A stretch of DNA of 64,000 nt from Lepidonotus clava (taxonomy: Eukaryota > Annelida > Polychaeta > Phyllodocida > Polynoidae): assembly GCA_936440205.1 (NCBI GenBank), contig OW387133.1, positions 46,526,374 to 46,590,373 of the forward strand. The letters are read 5' to 3'. The position numbers and the translations under genes are program-made. The notes beneath the pieces are model-generated. The model was not told the DNA's origin. It saw only the letters and a program-made list of their open reading frames with translations, and did no database searches. Each line of letters opens with the position of its first letter. Position 1 is the stretch's first letter. Shown here piece by piece: positions 1-13,300 of this stretch.

Positions 1-63
1 ATGCCGTCATCGGCCCGCACCGGCCCCTGATGGATGACCCGGCCTGGGCAGCGACAGATCAGG
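1..63 (+). CDS. Candidate partial internal exon, product unknown
   Basis: The window opens inside a GC-rich open block. From base 3 it reads AVIGPHRPLMDDPAWAATDQ and then leaves one base before a GT at 64-65. The donor (GTGTCA) is poor. If it is used, the one leftover base fits the two leading bases of the candidate exon at 7306, so the two blocks are phase-compatible. The upstream side is cut by the window edge and cannot be judged. No domain is recognised. It may instead be a GC-rich non-coding island that is open by chance. Confidence 0.18.
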
Positions 64-3000
64 GTGTCAGGGAGACGCCGTCCTGTCAGCTTTGATCTTT
101 GTGGTTATTGTTCAAGTGTAGTAATCTACACAGGGATCGGCCGTTGTTACGGGTTCCCGGTGGGGAGGGGACATGCTACAGAGGTTAGGGGAGTTTGCAT
201 ACCACAAAATTAATGTAGACCGGCTATCCATGACCCTATAAGTAACGAGAAGTATGTCCGCAGACAAAACAATTCTCAGTTTGTTTTCCGATAGTAATTT
301 ATTACTAGTTATCGAACAGTAAAGTATTGACTGACGCTTCCCAAACGACTGCTAGAAGTAGAATTTGGGAATGTTTTTCAGCAAATTAGTCCACCGAAAA
401 TCTGATCAGAAACATCTCAGGTAGTGACTATTCTTTCAAAATTATAACAATCGTTCTTCTCTTAAAATTGATATTTACCAGTCGTGTTTTCAACCATACC
501 ATTCTTTTTTGTGAACATTGGTTTGTATACCTTTCGAGTCTCTACCATATGTACTGTCAGAACAGCTAAGGATGATTTAACGTAACGTTAAAGCTTCGGT
601 CTACCATCTATAACCAAGTTGGAGACGATCAAATTGGGAGCAAAGTGCTTAAGGGATTTCCTGTGCTGCTCCTGCAAGGTCTCAGGTGTGCTTAAATCCA
701 CAACTAATCCTTCCTCCAGGGATTTAATTCAAGGTAAACGTCTCCTGCTCCGTGTCTTGCTGTCCTTAAAGGACCTACATGGCCTTTTACTAAAGCGAGC
801 GGTTCTAAGAAAAATAATTGTCGAGGAAAAGAGGATGTTGGCGGGAAATCTTTTTTAAGATGCCATTATTTCTTTATCCGTGAAACAGATATAACACTCT
901 AGGTTGTCCTGGGTCTGTAGGGAAACAGCTAAACAAATTGACCGTTTTAGAGTAGGTGGGTGGAGCTAGATGGGAGCGCTGCAGTATGCTTCTAAACACA
1001 TGACTGGTGGTTGTCCATATTTTTTGATATGATATCGATGTTAAAATAAACGTTACAATTAGTAAAGTGTGCAGGTTTTCTGCAATCGAAACTATCGTAA
1101 ATATTATCAGTAGTGACTCGCCTGGGCAATAGCCTATACAGATTCCTGTGTGTCTGCCTCTCTAATAATCTCAATTGCATAACTTCCCCTTTAGATAATA
1201 ATTTGGGTTTGTCAGTATCTTGTCAATGTGGAACAATGTAGCTTTGCCATAATGAGAATCGCATTGTTTTGGTAATCCATCATTTCAAATGAGTCAGGCC
1301 CATTGGTGGTGTGCATGTCACGGTCAGGGGACTAGATTGAACTAATTGGATCACACAAAACCAATTAACAACTGTAATGAGGCTAAAATTATGTTCTGTA
1401 TCGGCGTGTCAACAACCTCTCCTGGATGAAAGGGTCAAGTCTGTGTATATCCTAAAGAGGCATGGGTAATGGAATTTCTTCGCCAGTCCAGCAAACGATG
1501 TCGGCATACTTTTAATTATCCTGTTTATCTGGTAAGAGCAGACCAAGAAAAACAGTTCACCGGAACATTTGATGAGGGAAATATTGAAACTTTCCCTTTA
1601 TCCTTGGCAGTGATCAATTTAATATACATAGGGCCTAAAGTAAAATATTTCCCCCTTTGCAAACTCTATTTGGGTTCAAAACAGAAAGAGTGATGGTAAC
1701 CTCTCTCTTAGCTATATACGTTTGATACATGAACATGAAGTTACATACATAGAGCGAGAGTGAACAATAAGAGAGCAGTAGACGTTCGGTCCAGTTAGCC
1801 ATCAGCATCCACCCTGGTCCAGAAACGTATTCTCCATCTCCTTGATGTCGTATATTTATCATTGTACCCCTTCGACAATGGGCGTGACCAAGTGGCCTTG
1901 TGGGTTTTCAAAACTTTTACCTTTCTCCAAATTAAATATGATATTCTAATTTGTGAACTCTCAAATCATTTACCAATTTCCCGAAGGATCTCCAGTTGCG
2001 TTGCAACATGAACTTTATTTAAGAGAACTTTTGTTGTCTAAGACGTGTGAATATCACGGAAAATAGTCAGAAGTGGAAAGAGTTCAGCTCCGCTGCGGGC
2101 AAGACGGAAAGCTGTCAAGTAAGGGCAGTAAGAAATGATCAGGTCTGCTAATCTAGGCTCCTGCAGCTGAGATCTGATTGGCTTGATGGATCACGTGGTA
2201 CAGTCCCACAGCTAAAGTGTCAACTGCTGCAATCTGGCCAATGAGGTAACGGCGGCCATTAGGAGAGGCGCCCTCAGCCGGGGGACTCGGGAGTTATGGC
2301 CGCCTGGGCCACAGCGGGCTTTTCACCAGAATACCCGAAGAGTTATTCCCTCGGTCGGATTATAGCCTATGATAATGAAGATACTAGAACACTCAAGTTT
2401 GAACAATCTCAAACTTTAGAATTGGATTTTATGTCTTTATTGAAACAGTAAAGAAATCCCCGAAAGTTTTGGTTATTGGACACCGGACATTGGATTTGTT
2501 TCTGTGCATATATGTTTTAGATACAGAAAAGATCATTTTCAATCTTCATTGACAGTATTTTCACAGAGTGGTTTGGTGTGTTACTCTATGCAGACAAAAC
2601 GACGTGTCTTTCGTACCCCAAAATATCTTAACATGTAAATCACTCATTTAATACAGCTTAGGCTTTATAGTGATGTTATATTTTTACGATTTTACGATCA
2701 AAAAGCCTGTTACATAACCTTTGTTGCAGTAAATTGTCAATTGGCTTTCCTTTTTTCTTTTTTCAAGTCCCTCAAAATGGTATTCCTTCGGACAAAATAA
2801 CGGGCATGTCAATGCTGTTGGAATTTGACTGGTATGGAACAATAAGCGCAATGTTTTACATGAGCCGTATCCGGTTTTGCCGTTTTAGCGCATGCGTTCT
2901 GTGGTCTGGGAGTGTTCTTGGTGCGGGTTGTCGGGGTCTAACAGGCCGGGAGGTGGTATTGGGCCGTGTGCATTTCGAGGACTGCCTACCCCTGCCCACT

Positions 3001-6000
3001 TCCCTGACTGCCCCTGCTCCCACTCCCACCGCCGTCGGTGTGACGCTGGACCAACAATGCTAATTGGTCAGCCTCCGGACACGTCGGGGTAAATGGCTGT
3101 CAGCGAACGGCACGGGTGGAGGCACCTGGCGGCCATGGTCGTTAAGAGGGAAAGAAATGGGCGAGGCACGGGCCTGGGGGGGGGGGGGGGGGAAGGAAAG
3201 GGGGGGGGGGGGGCAGGGGGTGAGTGGGGGTCTCGGGGTATGTAGAGACCTGCTCTAATGTCACACCTCATCAGGCCAGGATTAGAGTCAGCACCACCCC
3301 CTAAAATAGAAAACATAGTCCGACCGTCGGCTTCTCATGTCATTTAGATACTAGATGGAAGTTTACTCTAATGACCTGCCTTTATACCAAAAGCTAGCTA
3401 TTTTATGTCCAGGAACACTGTGAAACATGAATTTATATGTGTATCAAGAATGGAAGAACAATGGAAGTCAAAAGATTTGTGGGATTTAATGTATTTTTTT
3501 CTCTGTTTTATTACGCGGCCGTTAAAACCACCTCACGAATGCGGCACTTTCTCGCCATAAAGGGGATGTAAGTAGTATAAAGAATTGCCCCTCAGTCCCG
3601 GGTGACATCACCGACTACATTTTGCGGGGTCCGAGTCTTTATCAAACCATGAGAAAAGTTCTAATCTTTTCCCCTGAGCGGCGCTTTTTCCCTATCCGTG
3701 CCATCATTCAGTGGGAGATCCCATTTATTCAGTCGGGTCTCCTCAGCGGCTCGCCCTAACACGCCGGGTACCCCCGCCTGGAGGGGGCGGGCCGCCCTGG
3801 AGGAGGCGGATTAAAAACGGCGGGGGCTATCGGGGGGACCCCGTGAATGGCCGTTTTCAGTTCATCTTCACGGTCGGCTGGCGGAGACGGGCGACGTGCC
3901 TCAGGAAGCGATCCCCCGGCTTTATCGGGCTGAGCAGGCATGTCCCGGCCCCGCCCTGGAGGTGTGATGGATAATGGGCGGGGCGCAGGGCCCCCACCTC
4001 CTGGTGTCCTCACCCTGCTGCCCTCACCCCACGCCCTCCGTGTCCACCCCAACGACAAGGCCCGGTCTGACCGGCGGCCTGGTCCCCTACAACACCTACT
4101 GCCGCCGTATATCGGCACATTTCTACTGGTCTTAGATCACCTTCATCGAAGATCCTAAAGTATACACGTTTGGTAGACAGCTGCCCAATGTTTATCATTT
4201 TTATGTCCAACACTTGCTGAACATTTCCCAGTGCACCCGCAGTTCCCATCCCCGGTCCCCTCTCGCCCATATATGGTACCGTCATCATTCTCTGCCACAC
4301 CCCTGGACCTGTCTGTTGGCAAAACAAATGATCTGAATCGACGGTGAATTATGGTGGGCTGTCATATCATTTTGGTACGATACATCCTAAACATCTTGGC
4401 ACATGAATGTTTTAGCATTCAGCCGAGGCTTTCCAATACGTTTACAGTCTCATTCCATGTGATTTTATGAGAAAACAGACTGAAATGATCATGCATGCAA
4501 TTTTATCTTCTGTCACTTCTAACTTTCAATCAAAATCTTTTATAATCAAGAAGAGCATTACCACAAGAGGCATACCGCATAATGTTGACATCGTACATTA
4601 TCTTTTAATGGTGATGCGCAGATACAGGTAGGCTTGACTACATAGTTACTAAGAATAATTTTCTGTGGTCCTTTTAATTGTCAATTTAGGTTTCTTGAAA
4701 GCATATAGGCACTTGACAAAGGTTCGTGGAAGATACATCAACTAGTGTGTACATGTCGTCATGCATGGAATAACAAATAATAGTCATATGGTATACTGTA
4801 AGTCACTAAAGGCTAGACTTAATAGGGTGAACTAGATATACTTTAGTACTTAGCTATTCAACGAAATCATAAAAAAAGTCTTATCCAAAGGTCAGACTTG
4901 CGAGTTGTCCTATCAATTTAAATGACGGTAAATAATTTATGTCAATCAAATTAATACATGCGCTTCTCAGGACCTGGCAGTGAGATCACATTTCCTCATT
5001 CCTGTTCCTTCATGTCCTTCCCCTAACCTTTGACCTTGGTGTTGTCCCTCGAATGACCTTGTAACGACCTCGAAGTGACCTTGAGAGAGTTTGTCTGCTT
5101 CTTGATGTCCGGTGTAGAGAGTGGGCCTGATGAGAAGGCCATCAGCGCTGGGGGCGGGCCACGAGGAGGGCCCCACCCCGCCCATTTACCCATTACCATG
5201 GCAACATTAAAAGGCCCCACAGTCATAAGACTACGCCCTGCTAAGAGCTCCATTCATCTCGGCCCAAAGGGAGTCTCGCCACCCCCAGTTAGCCGCAGCC
5301 ATTGAATCATGGCGAAATGTAAACTTGAACTGACCTGAAGCCACCGCCCGTAGAGCCTTCCGGGGTCATAGTGAGCATTAGTGAAGGACACGAGGTAAAG
5401 GGGTACACACCAAGCGAAGGGAATACATTCATGCAGAATGTATCAATTTATACTTCATAATTATTGACTCGCTATACATAATTACACTTCTTATAAGGTG
5501 TCTGAAACATGCAGAATAAACGTGCTCAAACCCCCACTGCAGCATAAGATGGGACTGAGAAGGACACGCTATCTGGCCAAGCACTACATTTATTTAACCC
5601 AACAACAATCCTGTCCACTCTATGTCCACACGTCTGGCGTTCTTTTGGATTGCCTCTCAGACCACTTCAGACCCACTGACAGCTGGGGAACACGAGCAGA
5701 CGGACCGGAGGGTCTGTAGGGTGGGACGGTGAGTGGTCCTTGGTGACCCGCATTGCCTTCCACTGTTGGGTCAGCTGGGTAGACCCTCACCTGTCGATGG
5801 GGGGGGGGGAGGCTTTATATTTTCCATTCTCAATACCTGTCCAACCGTTTATTAGAGCACCAATATCAGAGGGAAGGATAAGTTGGACTAGGGCTACTTA
5901 GAGATTACGGTTATATCACTGATTAGCCAGCACTATCATCTAAGCATAAAGTCATCAATGGACCGCATGCAACATAACCAATCCAGACAAAACAGTCTAA

Positions 6001-7305
6001 AGAGGATCGATAGCGTAAGCCCAACAACTAAACTTACATCCCGTACGTAGGTAGCAACATGAGGTAGACATATCCGCTTTAACCCAATTTTCCCTATATA
6101 CAATTTATCTAGGGAATGGTAAGCATGTTTCCTAGTAAGCCTTGTTGTGTTCCATATCTGACGCCATTCGCATATATACATGTATATACTTATAATCGGA
6201 CTCGCTGTGGCACGGTATCAAACCGGGACAAGACTGACTGTGTAACTGTAGCCCCAGAAAACCAGAGCACGTTGGTGTATGGCATAAAACCTGCCGTGCC
6301 TTTATATGGCTTATCAACTTGAGGACCTGTGGCTGTTTTATTCACTGAGGCTGATGCTGAGATCTAATGGGATAATCCTAAAATCTATACCTCTGCCAAA
6401 TCCACATAAACCATGAACCCTGTGTTAATAATGAGTCTCTACTACCCGATCACTCATCGCATACTCACTCCTCCATGGCGGGGCTTCTCCAGGGTTGGGC
6501 TGACCCAGAACGGTAGACACCACCCTAAATTAACCCACTTTATTTGAGCGTTAATCACAGTAAGCGGCTCCTGCGCGTGCACGGCGGCCTTTGACGTAAG
6601 CGTGCTGATGGATTATGATGTGTTCAGTGGCCGTGATATTGGCGGGATCTACCTGGCCATCGGGGCCCCCCACCCACCACGTCGGGCCGCCCCACCTACA
6701 GCCTGTCAACGCCAGCCCACCGGAAAATTGCGCTCTTTTGATAGCTCAATGTACGACCGTGGTAGAAAAGATCACCACTGGCTTCATGGCGTGCAGCTTT
6801 CGTCGAAGTTTCTTTCCTATCGCGGAAAGGTAGAAAGGGCTGGGTTTGCTGACATGTAGGCCAATATCTTGTCCAAAGATATGCTTTCACCTATTCTTTT
6901 GTTGCTTGATGAAGGCAGTACATGTTCAGCTTAAAATAGTTCGAATAGAATAACTTCATGGTATTTGTATCTGACCTGACCTAGTTAGTCATTTTGGCAA
7001 AGGGGGATTACAACCCACCTCATCGACTATAAACCAAAAACTCAATCCAACATCAATTAACAACCAAACAACTCAGAGGCTATACAACAAGGCCTGTAAC
7101 ATAACAACCCGAAAATAAGTAACAAACCCTAGAACCAAACCAAAGGGCCATACCCCGGGGGCCATACCTAATGTTAAACTCGTTACAAAAGTTAAATGCA
7201 TAATTCAAACTAATCGTAAATAATCTAACAGCCGAACCAACCACCAAATATCAAAACGAAAACATCACATTAACCCATACTCAATGACCTACAATCCTTC
7301 CCAAG
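64..7305. other. Long non-coding stretch with GC-rich islands
   Basis: Mostly AT-rich sequence without a convincing gene. GC-rich islands stand out near 2080-2320 (with an ATTGG-type CCAAT motif), 2880-3300, 3700-4120, 4950-5330 and 6540-6860. The block after 2767 follows a strong pyrimidine tract and AG and stays open for about 98 codons (it includes VPQNGIPSDKITG), but the later part is proline- and threonine-rich low-complexity sequence with no recognised domain. I therefore do not call it a gene. The islands could be conserved regulatory elements; only alignment to related genomes would tell. Confidence 0.5.
3176..3213. repeat. Interrupted poly-G tract
   Basis: A run of 17 G (3176-3192) is followed by a short AAGGAAA interruption and another 14 G (3200-3213). 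Runs of this length can form G-quadruplexes on the plus strand. The same habit returns at 13569, 18534, 28498, 59065, 59133 and 63503. Confidence 0.9.
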
Positions 7306-7388
7306 CTGTGTATGTGGACCGGCTTTCAGGCTACACCATCCGGCCTGATAATCAGGGTCTGATGACCACCCCGGATCACGCATCCTGA
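7306..7388 (+). CDS. Candidate terminal exon, product unknown
   Basis: After a pyrimidine-containing stretch ending in CCCAAG at 7305, a GC-rich block reads AVYVDRLSGYTIRPDNQGLM and TTPDHAS up to a TGA at 7386-7388. Codon choice looks coding (many C/G third positions) against an AT-rich surround. The entry phase (two leading bases) would accept the single leftover base of the block at 1-63. There is no recognised domain and no convincing poly(A) signal just downstream. It may be the C-terminus of a small unrecognised gene or a non-coding island. Confidence 0.2.
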
Positions 7389-10300
7389 TGGTATATCTCT
7401 ACTGTTAGATGGGATTGTTTTTCTTGTTTTGTATTTTGTTGGTTCTTTTAGAGTTTCAATCTTGTGTGTCTTTGCTGTGAAGTGTTCCCGAATCCCTGAT
7501 CTGCTCCAAACTGGTTATTACCAAACCCATTAATATCTAGACATCACACAGGATACAATTTGTCAGTTTTAATTTTCCAAGAGGCTGATTACATTAGTAA
7601 TTGAGCATGAACATCAGCCCTCAGTCAGTAGACCTTACCTTTCACAGCCACAGTGCTTGCAGATTGACTTTTCTACCTTAGGCAGTGTGAACATACTGCT
7701 ATATCAAAGGGCTGTCCTTCTCATACTGTGTTTATAAAGTAGGAGGAGTATAAGAACCCTTGCTAAGTAAAAGTATAGGGGTAGGGTGTCTACCTTCTCA
7801 TAGATTCGATCACCATCCCTGCCCTTGATATGACCCTAGCAGTAAAATAGGGTGTAAACCAATTACCAACCAGCCAACGTTCCCAGCCATTGTAGTAAGA
7901 AGTGCAATAGTCAGATGGAACATGGTCTCAAGAAACATATATTCTGGTACCAGAATTTAGTTTTGTTTCTATTACATCATGCAAGATGAATTAAAACGCC
8001 ATATCTTGTCATCATGAAAAATGTTATAATATACATGTACCTAGTCATCTACAAAGAAATAAAGCGTTGTATTCTATGCTCAGCCGATTAATTAACTCGT
8101 GTCACCTGTCTCTTGAACTGATTTGATTATTTGAATGTTCAATTACGGGATAGTTTCTGGTCAGCGAACTCTCGGATTTTCACGAGTAGGCCTGAGGTGA
8201 CAGTCCCTGTTTCCCAGCCCCAAAAGTGAACGTGCCCAAGGACTGGTCAGAGGCGCGCGGTCCCCTGACCCTACCTCCCCCTGCCCCCTCCCCTCCCCGG
8301 CCTGCCCCCAATCACTCCCCTCTGCCCCCCGCCAGGCGGCAATTAAGGTCCCCGCGGATCAATGCTGTGTGGCCGGGCGCTTTCTGCGCAGGCCCACGGG
8401 TGTGAACGGGGGCTGAATGGCGGCCTCATTGGGGCGGCGGGCCGTGTGGACAGTCGGCGCCCACGTCGCCTTCACGCCTCACCGAGCAGCTCACAGCGGC
8501 TCAGGGCACCTCGCGCCCGCGGCCAATTGGTGCTTGAGGCCGTCATCAGCGGCTGCTGGTCACTGGTGAGCTGCTCCCGCAGTTAGCGGTCCTTCCGCTG
8601 GTGTCGGCCTCAGCATGGCGCTGGTGCGCGGTAGGCACGCCGACTGACCAATGGGTGGGGGCTGAGTACAAGGTCAGGTCAGCTCTATGCCTCGGTGTGT
8701 TTGACATGTTTGACATGGTTTACTTCCCTCTAATTGGAACTGATTTAATGTTTATAGGTAGATATTCGATGCTTTAATGGTTTTAAAATAAGTAGCTTTT
8801 GAAATAGAATTGATACAATTGTAGTTCAACAACAACACGTGTCGCTTCTTGGCCTGATGCAATGCTTGATTTGTGTATACTACTAACATCCTGACATAGT
8901 GACATTGGGTGGAAATGCTAGCGTTTTGTGCACATTTTTCGGTGTTGGGGATAAAGCATTAAGCCATGAAACTCTGGGGGACACCTCCCCAGGAAGAACA
9001 TCTATATGACCTTTGTCAATGTCACAATGACAGTTACGCAGTAATTACGAACAAGTCAGTGATGCATTATTTTTGGCACTCCCAAAAAGGGAGAACAACA
9101 GTGTGTCGGTACATGAAGGCGTCTGGATCAATGAATTAAAACATCCATCCCTTTATAACTAGCGTGAGGCGCACACAAAAACTCAATTAGTCGGGTGTCC
9201 TACCGGCACCCCAGAGGCCAGGCCCCCGTCAGCATTATTTCCCCGTCCTTCATTGAGGCTGGGGCCCAGAGAAGCGAGGCTGACTGATGAATATGAAGTT
9301 ATGGGGACACCAGGGAATGAACACATCCATCACCTTCTGGTGGGCCCGAACACCCGGCCGGCTTTGTTTTGTTTCACCCCTCCGCCCACGGGGCTCTATA
9401 TATATTTGTCTTGGATTAAGTATGGCGTCGGTACTAATGAGGGGAAGTAGACAGGTGTCCGGAAAAAGAGGGGTTTGAACAGGAGAAGAGATAAAGACAG
9501 AAGAATATTATTAGATATTGTTTCAAACATTCATCGTATTTTACGTTTACATGTATATTAATCTCAATTCGAAACCAAAGGGAAGTATATATGTGAATGG
9601 TAGGAGAGTTAGGACAGTATTATGTTGCGGTCGTAATACTGCTTATGTCTTCGGTAATTCTTATTCTGCTATGGGCACTTGAAAATAGTTCATTTGATAA
9701 TAGTTTCTGTGATAGCAATGTTCAACATCAGTTAACCTTATACGCCTTTTATGAACTTCTGTTTTGCATATATAACACAGATAGATGTACCAAAACTAAT
9801 TAGCCGACTGCATTAAAAATATGAATGCCAATTGCAATACACATTTAGTAGAGGAGACTATAAATAAATTCAAAATTGTCTTCTGTTTCTAAGTGTTACG
9901 CTCTGAGCCTTCATTGTTTATCCCAAGACGGGAAAGTCAACTCAATTCTAATCTTATGATCAGTACTCTGTATTTCGTATATGGTGGTATAGAGTCTCAG
10001 TACAATCCAGATGGTTAGTGTTGTATAAGCCAAATAATTATGATGCAGCATTTGATCATGGACACACTACCGGCCATGCTTTTTGCAGGATTGGGGTAGC
10101 GTATGTGTCGTTCTTACAAGGGCTATGATGGTTATATCTATCGATAACCAGCTGCAGTACTCAATTACCTCTCTGAGTCCTTGTACTGACGTCCTCACTA
10201 TTCGGACGTTAGTTCCTACTTATTTGGATTGAAAAGACGAGCCCATTACCAGTTTAATTACTTGAATCGCGTCTACTTACATTTCACTGATAGGAAATCT

Positions 10301-13300
10301 TGCGTTATGTACTTCTAGTACAACACTAAAGTCAATAATAATTATCAATTACCATCTCTAATGCTATCATGATGCAAATGGTTGTATGTAAGATTCACAA
10401 GGACAATGACCTTTTACACCTTCTGTAGAATTGTAGAGTTGCCAGTCATACCAAATAACAACACGTGTACACCAATGTTCCCACACACTCAGCCTCTGCC
10501 CTGGAGGACATCCTCGCTATCCCTAACCAAGTTTTGTCTTTCCATTTCGCTCTAATTGAACAATAACCGCCATGAAGAGTGTATGATGGCTCTTGCCTGG
10601 CAGGGAAGCCAATGGCCGGCCGGCCGGTGGGAAGTCTATTAATGGGCACTGCCTCGGCCGATGTGCCGGTACTGTTTCATTAGGGCCCCGGCTCCCCTCA
10701 CCCGTGATGCCCCGCCTCTGGCTACTGATTCAATCCATGGCCTAATTGCTGTTAAAATACCCTAACGATGATTATGATTGGTCCTACAGACAGGTAAAAA
10801 TGTTTTGATTGACTGCCACTAGGGGTCGTTAGTGTTTGTGGGCGCGCACTTAATGTAGGGTTCTCTGGCGGAGAACGCGGCAGTGGGGTTTTGTGTGAAG
10901 ATTTCGTTAATCAGGTGGGGGAAATGGAAGGCTCGAACACACTGGGCAAGAATGTAGCCCGGGACAAAAACTGAATTTACAGTCACTTTTCCACCAGTAA
11001 TTGACAACGTAATGCTTAATGCAAATGCCATGTCGGTATAAGGACATAGTTCTCGGGACTAATATGTTGTTGTATAGTGAACGACAGTAAGGTATTTCAT
11101 ATATATTTCAATGTGATAGTCGGAAAGCTTAAGAAATGCTAATATTGCCTTTGCAAGTCACATTTATATGATTGGAGTAAAATAAATTATAATGGACTAT
11201 TCCTCTATTTCTACACCAGCACGACACTTTTATTGATCTATGGTTTAAAAGTGGTTATGCAGACAGTATGACTTTGAAAGTTTTACGTCACATTTAACAC
11301 CTCTTGCTCAAACATGAATTAGATTGGCGACTATTTTGCCACCCTCTAGATGGCGGTTAATCTTGGGCCGTGTGACAAATGAGCAGGATGACGGGAGAAG
11401 GTGGGTATAAAGTATATACCCACCGCCGGGCGACAGGCGGAGCAGGCCTCCTGCCATTCTAACATTATACGTCATGATCAAACTACAAGACGGGGGCTTT
11501 TTATTAATAAACACTGCCACTCCTTCATTGCCGACAATGTCGCTTCTGACAGGCTGGCTAATAAACCTCCGGGCGACACAGAACGCCACTAACCAGGAAG
11601 AGGGCGGTGAAGCATGACGGCCTCAAATGGAGGCCACTCGATGGCGATAGATGGCGCTGGTGGCTGAGACAAGAACGAGGCTGTAGGGGTGGTCACGTGG
11701 TCGGTCAGGGATCAAGGCCTGACAAATGTGGGCTTTACCTAACACACTCTAAAAGTGCACACATTACAGCGTTTTGCCGCAGGCTGTGAGCGGACACGAT
11801 GTAAAGCCCTACAAGTATGCAAACCTGTTAATAGCAATGTTTTATTTAGACGTTGAGCGGTCAGATATCTTAAACTATTCGAGGGCAAATACCATAGATC
11901 AATGTCGGCGGTTGGTTAATTAATTGGCCTCTTAATATGCCCGCCACCTCGAAAAGGTCCACATCTCATATAAGTTATTGCTTTGACGGTATTCCGTCCA
12001 TCCAAAACACAGTGCTTACATTTATCAAACAAAAGCATTACAGCAGAATATGGGCATAGAACAAACTTGAAGTATCCGTTATGTTATGTACAAAATCGTC
12101 TGGTTGATATTTCTGGATTTCCAGATGAAAAAGGAACAGAAGTGTTGAATTAAATTCAGCGTTTTCACCTTTCTCTTTATATCCTGCCCAGCATTTAATT
12201 TGCTCACATTATCTCCTCAACTTCAAAACGACATGTCCACAACCAGTTGTTTACTGAGTGGAGATGTGGAAGGAAACTAACCATTGTCTACCTTTAAACC
12301 CAAACCCCTGGCCTACATAACATAACACCCTCCTCCGGCACTGCGAACGTCATCAGCGGACGGCGGCTGTATTGGGGAACAACATTGACCGACCAGTCAA
12401 TGGCCATGATTGTCGCACCTCCTGTGTACAGTCAAAACAGGGAGGGGGCCTCCAATGCCGCCAAAAAGAACAAGGCCCCGTCGACATAGACGCCCGCTGG
12501 AGTGCTTCCGGCGGCACCGGTCACCTTGACAACGGTCTGATTGGATGATGTGCGTTTGTGATGTCAGACGCCGAGAGTCGGGCGGCGGGCAGAGCGGGAG
12601 AGGACAGCTGAAATGGGATTTCAAAGTAGCCGGTCCAAACCGTATTGATTCGTCTACGACTTTTTCCCATGCCAGTAATTCGCTAGTAGTGCCCTTTGAA
12701 GGTAGATGCTGCAGGTATCTGGGTGTTTTCTTTTGTTTACAACCACCTCTATCGGTCTATGACGTGTTTCAATAAAAGGTCAACCTCTATATATAAACAT
12801 CAACTGTATCTCATACTCATGTAGGCCCTAAATATTACCCCGACCAAAGATGTGACATCGCACAGCGTAATTGTACCGTCTTGGAATTTCACAGACCGTC
12901 TCGGTGACGTCGCTCATTGGCTGGGACTGCTGTTGCAAAATAATACCATTTTTGATTCGAAAGTGTAGTCAGTGGTAGATCCAGAGGAGGTGCGCGCCAC
13001 TCTCCCTTTCTGAAAAATGTTTGTTTTTAATGTCAATATGGTTCAACTTTATATATAAAAAAATCTAGATCCGCTATTGGTCCACATGCATTGGTATTTG
13101 CGACGCGCTCGTGTGTGCACGTGTTCGTGTCTGTATACATTTTTCATATACATGGCTATCAACCCCCTCCACCCTGCTCCTCCACCCAGTGGCTCCATGG
13201 CCACTCGTCCTTCATGGCGCGCCCTCCAGGGTCTCCTAAGATCTTGCCGTATCCTCCAAGTCCGGATTGATCAAGCATGGCCGCGCCCACGACAGCTATG

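Noticed and set aside
2768-3060. 98-codon open frame after a very strong pyrimidine tract and AG
   Set aside because: The second half is proline/threonine-rich low-complexity sequence, no donor is evident, and no domain is recognised. The acceptor alone is not enough.
3756-4118. 120-codon minus-strand open frame
   Set aside because: Gly/Pro/Arg-rich translation of a GC-rich island, overlapped by open frames in other phases.
12970-13079. Possible 110-bp hAT MITE with CAGTGGTAGATCC ends
   Set aside because: The two ends match at only about 11 of 16 bases and the flanking 8-mers do not agree, so no target-site duplication supports it.
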